A program made the translations under genes and the position numbers. Source: Streptomyces violaceorubidus (GTDB taxonomy: Bacteria; Actinomycetota; Actinomycetes; Streptomycetales; Streptomycetaceae). From it: a stretch of 64,000 nt of DNA. The stretch is taken from the NCBI RefSeq assembly GCF_000717995.1, contig NZ_JODM01000018.1, positions 62,001 to 126,000 of the forward strand, in the 5' to 3' direction. Positions 24,373 through 32,936 of the stretch are shown one piece after another (the stretch's first letter is position 1; the number at the start of each line of letters is the position of its first letter). A model generated the notes under the pieces. The model was given only the letters and a program-made list of their open reading frames with translations. It ran no database searches and had not been told where the DNA came from.

Positions 24373-25179
24373 GTGAACCGTACTCCCGTCGTCTTCATCC
24401 ATGGTGCGTGGCTGCACGCGCTGTCCTGGGAGGCATGGGCGGAGCGTTTCGCCAGCCGGGGGTTCCTCGCCTTCGCCCCCGGTTGGCCCGGGGAGGCGAC
24501 CAGGGCGCGGGACGCGCGCGCGTCGCCCGGGCCGATCGCCGGTCTCGATCTGGCCGCCCTGACGGACCACTACGCCGATATCGTGCGATCGTTCGATATC
24601 TCGCCGGTGATCATCGGCCATTCCGTGGGTGGGCTCATCGCCCAGCGCCTCATCGGCGCCGATGTCGGCCGGGCCGCGGTCGCCATCGCCGCCGCCCCGA
24701 TCAACGAGGTCCTCCTGCCCCGGGCGGCCGTCCCGCTGGGAGAGCACGGCCGGGCCGTCGGCGAGGCCCCGCCGGTGTCGCTGTCGCCGGAGATCTTCCA
24801 CCAGGTGGTCGCCAACACCATGACCCGTGAGGAGTCCGACCGGCTCTTCGAGCGCTACGCGATGCCCGCGCCGAGCCGGCTGCTCACCGACCTCGGCTGT
24901 GCCTACGCGGCGCGCAGCCCGTTCGCCGTGGCGGACACCGGCAACGCGACCCGCGGGCCGCTGCTGCTGGTGTCGGGGCAGGAGGACCGGCTGGTTCCGG
25001 ACTCCGTGAGCCGCAGCGTCTACAAGCAGTACGGGGACTCCACGGCGGTGACCGACCTGAAGCAGTTCGCGGACCGTGCCCACTCCCTGGTCATCGACGG
25101 CGGATGGCGGTTCGTCGCCGACTACGTGCTCGGTTGGCTCGAGGAGCGGGGCGTGCGCGGGCTGGTGGAGGAGGGCTGA
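24373..25179 (+). CDS. Alpha/beta hydrolase
   Basis: The product is 268 residues from GTG 24373 with GGAGG eight bases upstream. It has the oxyanion loop FIHGAWLHALSWEAW, nucleophile elbow GHSVGG, acid GQEDRLVP and catalytic His RAHSLV. The fold is that of small cytoplasmic esterases/haloperoxidase-like hydrolases. It is convergent with the LAL regulator (19 bp between stops). The other two LAL genes of this window are also next to a hydrolase or lipid-binding gene, suggesting a repeated regulator-enzyme pairing. Confidence 0.8.
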   Translation: MNRTPVVFIHGAWLHALSWEAWAERFASRGFLAFAPGWPGEATRARDARASPGPIAGLDLAALTDHYADIVRSFDISPVIIGHSVGGLIAQRLIGADVGRAAVAIAAAPINEVLLPRAAVPLGEHGRAVGEAPPVSLSPEIFHQVVANTMTREESDRLFERYAMPAPSRLLTDLGCAYAARSPFAVADTGNATRGPLLLVSGQEDRLVPDSVSRSVYKQYGDSTAVTDLKQFADRAHSLVIDGGWRFVADYVLGWLEERGVRGLVEEG

Positions 25180-25198
25180 GCGGGGCGTTCGGCGGTGC

Positions 25199-27967
25199 TC
25201 AGGTGTGCTGGTCGTCGGAGAGCCTGCCCAGGGCGTCCCGCAGGGCGGCGCGGGAGGTGATGCGGAGCTTGGGGAAGACCCGGTACAGGTGGGAGCTGAC
25301 CGTGCGCGGCGACAGGTGCATCCGCTCGCCGATCTCCTTGTTGGTCAGTCCGCCGGCCGCGAGATCCGCGATCCTGCGCTCCTGCCAGGTCAGCGCCGCC
25401 AGGTGGGCCGAGGACGTCGCGGCGGGCGCGCCAGCGGTGCGCAGTTCCGCGTGTGCCCGCTCGGCCCAGGCAGGTGCGCCGAGCCGTTCGAAGGTGTCGG
25501 CGGCGAGGGTCAGGGAGTGCCGGGCGGCCTTGCGGCCCTGGGTGTGGCGCTGGCGGATGCCGTGGGCCAGGCGGATGCGGGCCAGCTCGTAGGGGAAGCG
25601 GGCGGAGGCGGGGTGGCTTTCGGCCAGGTGGTAGTGGCGGTCGGCCTCGGCGGGGTCCGTCGCGGTCATGGCGAGGGCGCCGTGGGTGGTGAGGGCGAGG
25701 CGGGGGGAGACGTCCGGCAGGCCCGCATCCTGGGCGGCGAGGGCGTGAGTGCGGGCCTGTTCGGTGCGGCCGGTGTGCAGGGCCGCCTCCACGAGGTCCA
25801 GGAGGGTACGGGGGGCCTGGTGGGCGTAGGGGGTGAAGGTGCCGGGCGGTGTGATGCCGATGGCGTGCAGGTAGGCCGCCTCGTAGTCGCCGTCGGAGAG
25901 GGCGGCGGTGGTGCCGATGGCGTCGGCGATCTGGGTGAGGAAGCCGACGCCGCGGGGGCGGGCCCAGGCGTCGACGGCGGCCTGGAGCTCGCGGGCCCGG
26001 TCGGTGTCGCCGCGCAGCGCGGCCAGCAGCCCCAGATAGGCGCGGGTGTGCTGGGCGAACAGGGCGTGCCGGTGCGCCGTCGTCAGCTCCAGGCAGCGCT
26101 GTCCGGTGCGCTCGGCCTCGTCCCACTCGCCGACCGCGATCTGGTCCAGCATGATCAGGTGCAGCATCGTCATGGCGTTGGCCGCCGCCCCGGTCTCCAC
26201 CTCACGGTCCACGGCCCGCCGCAGGTGCGGGCGGTACTGGCTGAGGGTGTCCACGTGGTAGGCGGCCACCCCGAGCCGGGTGACGTGCCACGGCTCCAGG
26301 TCCGCCAGGGCGGCGAAGGCGCGCTCCACCCGCTCGTGCACCCCGACGCCGCGAAGCACCACGTCGCCCCAGGCGTCCTGGTAGATGCGGGAGTGCGTGG
26401 GCACCAGGTCGCCCAGGGAGTCCAGCAGCTTGTGCACCCGCTCCCAGGCGCCCGCGTCGCTCGCGTACTGGCTGATGGCCAGCAGCAGGTCCACCAGGCG
26501 CACCAGCACCTCGTCCGCGTGGTCGAGGCCGCGGTCGCGCAGCGTCTCGACCGCCGTGAGGACCTGGGAGTGCGAGGACCGCACGTCCCCGTCCTCGAAG
26601 AGCGCGACATAGCCCGTGGCGACCACCGAGTCCGGGGAGTCCGCGAGGCCGGACGCGGTGTCGGAGCTGACCAGCCGCTGCGCCTGGTCCAGCTGGCCGG
26701 AGTGTCCGGCGATGTAGGCCGCGCTGCCCAGTCGCCGGGAGCGTTCCGCGGGCGATTCGCTCAGCTCCGCGGCGCGGGTCAGCCAGGCGATCGCCGCGAG
26801 CGCCCCGCCCCGTCGGATGGCGGAGTCCGCCGCGGCCTCCAGCGCCGCCGCGATCTCCTCGTCGGGGTCGACGGCCGAGGCGGCCAGGTGCGTGGCCCGC
26901 CGCTCCAGGTTGTCGCGGTGCACGCGGGCGAGCGCGGCGTGGGCCGCGCGCCGCTCGTTGGGGGTCGCCGTCTGGACCACGGTCGAGCGCACCAGAGGGT
27001 GCCGGAAGACGAAGTCGCCGGTCAGCGGATCGATGTCCAGCAGACCGCGGTCCGCGGCCTCGTCGGCCTCCAGCATCCGGTAGCGCGTGGTGTTGGTCGT
27101 GGTACCGGACGCGGTACCGGCCCCGACGCCGTCCAGGGCGCCGCGCAGCAGCTGAGCGCGGACGGCGGGGCCGAGCGACTCGATGCGGGCGCCGTACACC
27201 TGCTGAAGACGCTGGGGGAGCGGGATGCCGGTGTAGCCGAACACCTCGCCGGCACTTCGGGCGGTCCGGTTTGCGCGTATGTACGGCGGCAGTTCCAGCA
27301 GGGCCAGCGGGTTGCCCCGGGCCTCGTCCAGGACCAGACGGCGGATCTTGGGATCCAGCTCCGGGTGGCGGGCGTCCAGCAGTTGCTCGCTGGCCTCCTC
27401 CGACAGCGTGGTCACCGGCAGTTCCGGCAGCGCGGCGGTGTCGAAGCCCGAGGGGACGTCGGAACGCAGGACGACGACGAGCTTGACCGAACTGCCGGTC
27501 AGCCGTCGGCCCACGAAGCCGCACACCTCGGTGCTGGAGCCGTCCAGCCACTGTCCGTCGTCGAGCACCAGCAGCAGGGACTTCTGCGAGGCCGCGAGGG
27601 AGAGCAGGTCCAGCACGGCGATGCCGAGGGTCATGACCGACGGGGGTGCTCCCGTGCTGCGGCCGAAGACGACGTCGAAGACCTGCCGGTGCACCTCGTC
27701 CAGCCGGTCGATGTACGGCAGCAGCGGGTACAGGAACTGGTGCAGGCCGGCAAAGGGCAGCTCCGACTCGGCCTCGACGCCGGCCGCCCGGATCACCCGC
27801 TGCTTCTCCTGCGTCGCGAGGTCGGCGACGTGTTCCAGCAGGGCGCTCTTGCCCACTCCCGTGTCGCCCCGCAGGACGAGGGCCCGCCCGCCGGGCGCCG
27901 TGACGAATTCCGACAGCGCCCTCAGCTCGTCACCGCGGCCGAACATGGCCCCGAAGTCCGACTCCAC
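25199..27967 (-). CDS. LAL-type LuxR regulator 1
   Basis: The product is 922 residues from GTG 27967 with AAGGGA upstream. An N-terminal AAA/STAND ATPase has Walker A GDTGVGKS (34-41) and Walker B LLLVLDDGQWLD; a long alpha-helical TPR-like middle follows; the C-terminal LuxR helix-turn-helix is at about 855-915 (LTWQERRIADLAAGGLTNKE, TVSSHLYRVFPKL). LAL (MalT-like) proteins are ATP-dependent activators switched by a ligand. It is a close paralogue of LAL 3: a ~290-bp stretch (25741-26030) is nearly identical in DNA to 51283-51572. Confidence 0.9.
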   Translation of the reverse strand: MESDFGAMFGRGDELRALSEFVTAPGGRALVLRGDTGVGKSALLEHVADLATQEKQRVIRAAGVEAESELPFAGLHQFLYPLLPYIDRLDEVHRQVFDVVFGRSTGAPPSVMTLGIAVLDLLSLAASQKSLLLVLDDGQWLDGSSTEVCGFVGRRLTGSSVKLVVVLRSDVPSGFDTAALPELPVTTLSEEASEQLLDARHPELDPKIRRLVLDEARGNPLALLELPPYIRANRTARSAGEVFGYTGIPLPQRLQQVYGARIESLGPAVRAQLLRGALDGVGAGTASGTTTNTTRYRMLEADEAADRGLLDIDPLTGDFVFRHPLVRSTVVQTATPNERRAAHAALARVHRDNLERRATHLAASAVDPDEEIAAALEAAADSAIRRGGALAAIAWLTRAAELSESPAERSRRLGSAAYIAGHSGQLDQAQRLVSSDTASGLADSPDSVVATGYVALFEDGDVRSSHSQVLTAVETLRDRGLDHADEVLVRLVDLLLAISQYASDAGAWERVHKLLDSLGDLVPTHSRIYQDAWGDVVLRGVGVHERVERAFAALADLEPWHVTRLGVAAYHVDTLSQYRPHLRRAVDREVETGAAANAMTMLHLIMLDQIAVGEWDEAERTGQRCLELTTAHRHALFAQHTRAYLGLLAALRGDTDRARELQAAVDAWARPRGVGFLTQIADAIGTTAALSDGDYEAAYLHAIGITPPGTFTPYAHQAPRTLLDLVEAALHTGRTEQARTHALAAQDAGLPDVSPRLALTTHGALAMTATDPAEADRHYHLAESHPASARFPYELARIRLAHGIRQRHTQGRKAARHSLTLAADTFERLGAPAWAERAHAELRTAGAPAATSSAHLAALTWQERRIADLAAGGLTNKEIGERMHLSPRTVSSHLYRVFPKLRITSRAALRDALGRLSDDQHT

Positions 27968-28398
27968 CGTGCCCCGCTCCCTTCGTCACCCAGCCCGGTA
28001 CGGACGTGCCCACGTCCGTGCACACGGATCGCGCCGGGCACAGGGGGAGAGGGGATGCGGACGCCGACCGGCCATCGCGGTCCTCTCCGCGTCCGCCGGC
28101 GCCGACGACGTCACCGCCCACGGAACCCGTGGTCAGTACGTCACTGTCCCTCCCACCCGGAGCAAGAGCCTAATTCCCGACAAGGGGTCACGTCACCAAG
28201 TATGGCCGAAAAGTTTCTTGTGGGGCTTTCCAGGGCTCCCGGGTACCTGCCTGGGGGCGACGGCCGGTCCGCCGAACACTGCCGCCCGGGGAGTCGCGGC
28301 CGGTCAGCACCGTGCAAACATGTGAGCTAGTGTCATACGTGTTGCAGTGGCGCACGGTATGTCGAGGCGGCGGTGCACCGCCGTGGAGGCGAGGCGGG
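27968..28398. other. Divergent intergenic region LAL 1 / WhiB-like
   Basis: No gene in ~430 bp. Apart from the inverted repeat at 28000, AT-richer DNA at 28150-28215 and 28310-28345 probably holds the two promoters. Confidence 0.45.
28000..28019 (-). promoter_or_regulatory. Inverted repeat upstream of LAL 1
   Basis: ACGGACGTG-CC-CACGTCCGT, perfect 9-bp arms, 33-52 bp upstream of the LAL 1 start. Possible operator or leader hairpin. Confidence 0.4.
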
Positions 28399-28683
28399 AT
28401 GGACTGGGTGACGCAGGGCCGGTGCCGGGAGCAGCCCGAGCAGATGTTCGTCGAAGGGGCGGAACAGAACCGGGTCAAGGCCGTGTGCACCGGCTGCCCG
28501 GTCCGACTCGAATGCCTGGCGTACGCACTCGACCACCGCGTGGAGTACGGCGTGTGGGGCGCGATGACCGAACGCGAGCGCCGGGCGCTGCTGCGCCGAC
28601 GTCCCGGGGTGAAGTCCTGGGCCCGCTACTTCGCGACGCTCCAGGCGGACGAGGGCCGGGACCAGGTCAGGGCGGCACACTGA
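28399..28683 (+). CDS. WhiB-like Fe-S transcription factor
   Basis: The product is 94 residues from ATG 28399 with GGAGGCGAGG upstream. The four conserved cysteines of the Wbl family are C9, C30, C33 and C39 (C-x2-C-x5-C after the first), followed by the GVWGAM turn and a basic C-terminus (RRALLRRRPG). Wbl proteins carry a [4Fe-4S] cluster and bind the principal sigma factor to control development or secondary metabolism. The subclass is not clear. Confidence 0.9.
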   Translation: MDWVTQGRCREQPEQMFVEGAEQNRVKAVCTGCPVRLECLAYALDHRVEYGVWGAMTERERRALLRRRPGVKSWARYFATLQADEGRDQVRAAH

Positions 28684-28723
28684 CCCGGCCCGTCCGTCGG
28701 CGGGCAGGCCTGCCGGCGTGTGT

Positions 28724-29308
28724 TCAGGGGCGCAGCACCAAGAGGGTCAGCTCGCCGTAGCGGCGCCACACGTCCGGGTTCCGCTCGTCGAGGTTCACCA
28801 GTTGCAGGGCGATGCCGCACAGCACCACGCGCAGATCCTGCCGGTCCGCGTCGCGACGGACCGCCCCGGCGGCCTTGGCCTCCTCCATCAGCGCCGTCAG
28901 CCGGTCGAGCAGCGGCCCCGTGTACGGCGTGGACCGCAGGTCCGCGAGAGCCTGCGACAGCAGCCGGTCCTGGGCGAGGTGCCCGAAGAGCGCGAGGACG
29001 AAGGCGTCGAAGGCGCGCGCCGGTGCGACCTCCGGCACGACGGGCCCGGTGACCTGTTCCAGCTCTCCCATCCGGTGCCGGACGACGGCCGCCACCAGGT
29101 CCTCCTTGGTGGGGTAGCTGCGGTACACGGTGGCCTTTCCCACCTCGGCCCGCTCGGCCACCTGCGGCACGGTCCCCTGCAGTCCCGTCTCCGCGAAGAC
29201 CTCCAGGGCCGCCGCGAAGACCCGGTCGTGGTTGCGGCGGGCGTCGGCCCGTCTGCGGGGGGCGTCGTCCCGCCCGGGCTCCTGGGAGGTCGTCTGTGCC
29301 GGATCCAT
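28724..29308 (-). CDS. TetR-family regulator beside BBE oxidase 1
   Basis: The product is 194 residues from ATG 29308. A TetR helix-turn-helix lies at about 25-70 (RVFAAALEVFAETGLQG, then VGKATVYRSYPTKEDLV) and the C-terminal ligand domain is of the tetracyclin-repressor-like type common in drug and flavoenzyme operons. It follows BBE oxidase 1 on the same strand with a 54-bp gap, so they probably form an operon. Its likely operator is the TCACACGTGTGA palindrome at 30814 in front of that operon (inference). Confidence 0.85.
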   Translation of the reverse strand: MDPAQTTSQEPGRDDAPRRRADARRNHDRVFAAALEVFAETGLQGTVPQVAERAEVGKATVYRSYPTKEDLVAAVVRHRMGELEQVTGPVVPEVAPARAFDAFVLALFGHLAQDRLLSQALADLRSTPYTGPLLDRLTALMEEAKAAGAVRRDADRQDLRVVLCGIALQLVNLDERNPDVWRRYGELTLLVLRP

Positions 29309-29362
29309 GCGCTCATTGTCCCCTGTGTGCCGGGCACCCGGAGCGTGTGGTCCGGGCCGGGC

Positions 29363-30781
29363 TCACCCGGGCAGCACGTTGTGGTTGAGCCGGAAGACGT
29401 TGCCGGGGTCCAACCGGCGCTTGACGGCCGCGAGCCGTGTGTACCGTTCCTCGCCGAAGACGCGGCGCATCTCCGCCTCGTCGAAAGCCGACTCGGGGGA
29501 GAGGAAGTTCACGATGTCGCGGCGGTCCGCCCAGGGGGACATGCCCTCGGCGTAGGCGGCCAGGTACTTCTGCGCGGGCTCGGCGCGTTCACCCTCGGCG
29601 ACGCCGAAGGCGAAGGAGACGAACGGCAGGCCCCGGGAGGGCACCGCGTTGGGCACCGGCGGCTGCCGGTCCAGAGCACCGCCGAGGGCCCGGATCTCGA
29701 CGCTGGCCAGCGGGCAGCCGGAGTCGGCGTCGGTGAGCGCGGTGAACGCCTCGGCCGTGGCGGCGGAGAACTCCCGCAGGCCCACGCTCGTCCCGGACAC
29801 GGGAGCGGGCCGCACCGGGTCGACGTGGATCTCGCCCACCTCGGTGACCGGGCGCTCCGCGAGGGTGTCCAACAGGCACACGGCGGCGCGGCGCAGGGGC
29901 GCGACCAGGACCTCGCCGCGGGAGGCGGGCCCCTGGTGGCCGACGCGCACGTGCAGGACGAATGAGCCGCGCAGCACGTCGGGCAGGTCCGGCACCTCGG
30001 GCAGCCGCTGGACGGCGACCGACGTGGTGGTGTCCTCGTCCAGCGTCGTCAGCCACTCACGCCACACGGCCAGCACCTGGGCGGTGTCCTCACCGCGGAA
30101 GTACAGGCCGCCGCCGTAGAACCGGGTCACCGGGAAGAGCGCGAACTCCATGGAGACGACCACACCGAAGTTGCCCTTGCAGCCCAGCAGGGCCCAGAAC
30201 AGCTCCGGGTCGCTCTGCGGTGTCACCCGGAGCACCTCTCCGTCGGCGGTCACCATGTCCATGCGGCGCACGTGGTCGGCGGCGTAGCCGTGGGAGCGGC
30301 TCAGCAGCGGCCCGATGCCGCCGCCGAGGGTGTAGCCGAGGACACCGACGCCGGGCGCCGAGCCCGCGAGCGGTGCCAGACCGTGCTTCGCCGACGCGTC
30401 GACGACCTTGCGCCAGCGGGCGCCCGCGCCGACGGTCGCCGTCCGCGCCCGGGGGTCGACACATACGTCGTCCATGCGGCCCGTGGTGATCAGCAGCCAC
30501 TCGCCGGGGCCCTCGGGCAGGACCGTCTGGTGACCCGCGTTGCGCACGGCCACCGGCATGTCCTGGGACCGGGCGAAGCGCACGGCGGCCACCACGTCCT
30601 CGACGGCCACGGCCCCGACGACGACCGCCGGCCGGGCCACGTGGAGCAGGTTGTGCCCGGTGCACTCCGCCTCGTACGCCGGGTCGTCGGGGGTGAGAAC
30701 AGCGCCGCTGACGGCGTTGCGGAGCGCGGAGAGTGCGTGCGACCGGTCCGGGCGGCCGGTGGTGCTGTCCGAGGGGTTCAT
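29363..30781 (-). CDS. FAD-dependent oxidase of the BBE/PCMH family, copy 1
   Basis: The product is 472 residues if ATG 30781 is used; GTG 30817 is in frame but overlaps the operator palindrome. The PCMH FAD domain shows NAGHQTVLPEG (the His that normally anchors FAD covalently) and GYTLGGGIGPLLSRSHGYAA; the second anchoring Cys of bicovalent members is Ala. The C-terminal BBE motif reads RLDPGNVFRLNHNVLPG. Such oxidases act on alcohols, sugars, alkaloids or hydroxyacids using O2. It has a close paralogue at 41974 and lies divergent to the D-hydroxyacid dehydrogenase operon. Confidence 0.85.
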   Translation of the reverse strand: MNPSDSTTGRPDRSHALSALRNAVSGAVLTPDDPAYEAECTGHNLLHVARPAVVVGAVAVEDVVAAVRFARSQDMPVAVRNAGHQTVLPEGPGEWLLITTGRMDDVCVDPRARTATVGAGARWRKVVDASAKHGLAPLAGSAPGVGVLGYTLGGGIGPLLSRSHGYAADHVRRMDMVTADGEVLRVTPQSDPELFWALLGCKGNFGVVVSMEFALFPVTRFYGGGLYFRGEDTAQVLAVWREWLTTLDEDTTTSVAVQRLPEVPDLPDVLRGSFVLHVRVGHQGPASRGEVLVAPLRRAAVCLLDTLAERPVTEVGEIHVDPVRPAPVSGTSVGLREFSAATAEAFTALTDADSGCPLASVEIRALGGALDRQPPVPNAVPSRGLPFVSFAFGVAEGERAEPAQKYLAAYAEGMSPWADRRDIVNFLSPESAFDEAEMRRVFGEERYTRLAAVKRRLDPGNVFRLNHNVLPG

Positions 30782-30810
30782 GCCCCCTACACGTGACGAG
30801 TTCGACAGCT

Positions 30811-30828
30811 GGTTCACACGTGTGAGTG
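30811..30828. promoter_or_regulatory. Operator-like palindrome between divergent operons
   Basis: GGTTCACACGTGTGAGTG contains the perfect palindrome TCACACGTGTGA (30814-30825). A near-identical GGTTCGCACGTGTGGGTG is found at 43436-43453. Probable site of the adjacent TetR. Confidence 0.55.
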
Positions 30829-30969
30829 TGTAGACTCGGGTGACTCACATGGTTCTCCGGCCGAGACACCTCCGTCCATTCCGGTTGGCGAACGAGTCGG
30901 ACGTCGCCCTGGGCGACGCGCACACCGTCGCCGTGGGGTGGGTGACGGAGCGGGAAGAAGCTGAGACAC

Positions 30970-31941
30970 ATGAAGGACCGCAAGACCGTCTGGCTGCCCT
31001 ACCGGCCGGGCCAGGTCCCGGGGCTGCCCGACGGGCTGTCGTACGCCACCTGGGACGGATCGGGCACGCTGCCCGGCGACCCCGGTGACGTCGACTTCCT
31101 CGTGGCACCGCCCGTGCCGGGCGCCGAACGCCTGCTCGCCCCCGTGCTGCCGCGGATGCGCGGTGTCGAGGTGGTCCAGATCCTCAGCTCCGGCTACGAC
31201 CACATGCTGCCGCTGCTGGACGAGATGCCGGCCGGGATCCGCCTGAGCACCGGACGCGGCGTGCACCGCGAGGCCACCGCCGAACTGGCGGTCGCCCTGC
31301 TGCTGTCCCTGTGCCGGGGTCTGGACCGGTTCGCGGCCCAGCAGGCCGCGGGCAGGTGGCGCCCCGAGTTCCGCGGCACCCTGGTCGGCAAGCGCGTCCT
31401 GGTGATCGGCTACGGAGCCGTCGGCGCGGCCGTCGCGGCCCGGCTCGGCGCGTTCAGGTGCGAGACGGTCCTGGTGGCGCGCACGGCCCGCACCACGCCC
31501 GCGGGACGGGTGCACGGGACGGCCGAGCTGCCCGCGCTGCTGCCCACGGCGGACGCGGTCATCGTGTGCGCGCCGCTGACCGAGCGCACCCGCGGCATGT
31601 TCGACGCGGGTGCCCTGGCCCTGCTGAAGGACGGGGCGATGCTCGTCAACGTCGCGCGCGGCGAACTCGTCGACACCAGGGCGCTGGTGCGCCGGGTACG
31701 CGCGGGGAAGCTGCGGGTGGCCCTCGACGTCACCGACCCCGAGCCCCTGCCCTCCGGCCACCCCCTGTGGCATCTGCCCGGCGCGCTGGTCACTCCGCAC
31801 GTGGCGGCGTTCACCGACGCGTTCGGCCCGGCCAGCCTGGACTTCGTGCGGCGGCAGCTGAACCGCTACCACCGCGGCGAGGAACTGGAGAACGTCGTCC
31901 TGACGACGGCCCAGGGCTCCTCCGGCGAACGGGCGGCCTAG
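30970..31941 (+). CDS. D-2-hydroxyacid dehydrogenase
   Basis: The product is 323 residues from ATG 30970 with GGGAAG upstream. The NAD-binding motif is GYGAVG (147-152), and the catalytic triad is R230 (NVARGE), E258 (DPEPLP) and H277 (TPHVAAF). The enzyme interconverts 2-ketoacids and D-2-hydroxyacids in the cytoplasm. Downstream genes follow almost without gap, ending with a prephenate dehydratase, so phenylpyruvate/D-phenyllactate is a natural candidate substrate pair (inference). Confidence 0.85.
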   Translation: MKDRKTVWLPYRPGQVPGLPDGLSYATWDGSGTLPGDPGDVDFLVAPPVPGAERLLAPVLPRMRGVEVVQILSSGYDHMLPLLDEMPAGIRLSTGRGVHREATAELAVALLLSLCRGLDRFAAQQAAGRWRPEFRGTLVGKRVLVIGYGAVGAAVAARLGAFRCETVLVARTARTTPAGRVHGTAELPALLPTADAVIVCAPLTERTRGMFDAGALALLKDGAMLVNVARGELVDTRALVRRVRAGKLRVALDVTDPEPLPSGHPLWHLPGALVTPHVAAFTDAFGPASLDFVRRQLNRYHRGEELENVVLTTAQGSSGERAA

Positions 31942-31943
31942 CC

Positions 31944-32936
31944 ATGGCGGCCACCCAGGGCGACCCGCCGAGCGAGCCGGGACCCGGCACCGGCCTCGGG
32001 CGCGTGCTCGCGGTCATGGAACCCCGCGGCCACGCCGACCCCGCCGCGGCCTGGCGGGCCTTCACCGGCGCCTGGAACTGGGCCGCCCCCCTGACGGCCG
32101 CCGCCCCGGGACTCGGACTGCCGGGGGCGGCGGCGGTCCGGCCGGCACCCGGCGGCTTCGACCTGTCCGGCGTGTGGCACCTGCCGCCCGGCGAGGCGCC
32201 GGGGCCCTGGCTGGCGCTGCCGCTCGCCTTTACCGGCCACGGGTGCGGGGCGCAGGCGAGCGTCGGTGCCGCATCCGGCGGCGACGACTGCCCCGACCTC
32301 TTCGTGCTGCCCGCCAGGACGTTCGAGGGCCGGTCCCCCGACACGGGGGGCGGCCTCGACGGCCCGGGTCCCACGGTGCTCCGGCTGGAGGGTGTACGGG
32401 TACCGACGGGGCTGGCCACGTACACGGCGGGCACACCGCTGCGGGCCCAGGACGCCGCGTTCCTCTGGACGGCCGTCGCCGCGCTGGCCCTGGGCGCGGC
32501 CCGGCGGATGACCGACGTGCTGGCCGGCCAGGACGCGCGGGTGCGGACGCCCGGCCCCGGCCTGCGGGCCGAGGCGGGCCCCGCACCCCTCGTCGCGGCC
32601 GAGCTGGCCGCCGCCCTGCACGACGAGCGGCTGGCCCTGACGGCGACCCTGCATGGTGCGCCCACCGCACGCGAGGGGCTCCCCCCGGCCCTGCGGGAGC
32701 GGCTCGCCGTACGGGTGCGGCGGCTCGCCGACACCGTCCACCACGTCCTCGCGGCGGCCTACGACCACGTCCTGCTGGACGACCGCGACACCGGGAGGCG
32801 ACCCCTGGTGAGCGTGCTGGAGGCGAGTTCACCGATACTTCAGCAGGCGCGGTACGCAACGGAGCTGCTGCCGCCCCACGACAGGATGTCCCTCAGGAAG
32901 GCTGAACGCGGTGACGACCGTCGCATATCAGGGTGA
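31944..32936 (+). CDS. Shortened acyl-CoA-dehydrogenase-like flavoprotein
   Basis: The product is 330 residues from ATG 31944, two bases after the preceding stop, so translation is coupled. The middle (GGFDLSGVWHLPPGEAPGPW, VLRLEGVRVPTGLATY) resembles the beta domain of acyl-CoA dehydrogenases and HpaB-type monooxygenases, and the C-terminal half (AFLWTAVAALALGAARRMTD to SSPILQQARY) is the helical domain. The N-terminal helical domain seems strongly reduced compared with the usual ~380 residues. It may be a flavin-dependent oxygenase or a degenerate partner protein; the assignment is by pattern only. It overlaps the prephenate dehydratase start by 26 bases. Confidence 0.5.
   Translation: MAATQGDPPSEPGPGTGLGRVLAVMEPRGHADPAAAWRAFTGAWNWAAPLTAAAPGLGLPGAAAVRPAPGGFDLSGVWHLPPGEAPGPWLALPLAFTGHGCGAQASVGAASGGDDCPDLFVLPARTFEGRSPDTGGGLDGPGPTVLRLEGVRVPTGLATYTAGTPLRAQDAAFLWTAVAALALGAARRMTDVLAGQDARVRTPGPGLRAEAGPAPLVAAELAAALHDERLALTATLHGAPTAREGLPPALRERLAVRVRRLADTVHHVLAAAYDHVLLDDRDTGRRPLVSVLEASSPILQQARYATELLPPHDRMSLRKAERGDDRRISG

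Noticed and set aside
25076..28330. 1084-residue plus-strand frame over LAL 1
   Set aside because: Antisense shadow of the LAL coding sequence; composition is Gly/Gln/Val repeats and no motif is visible.
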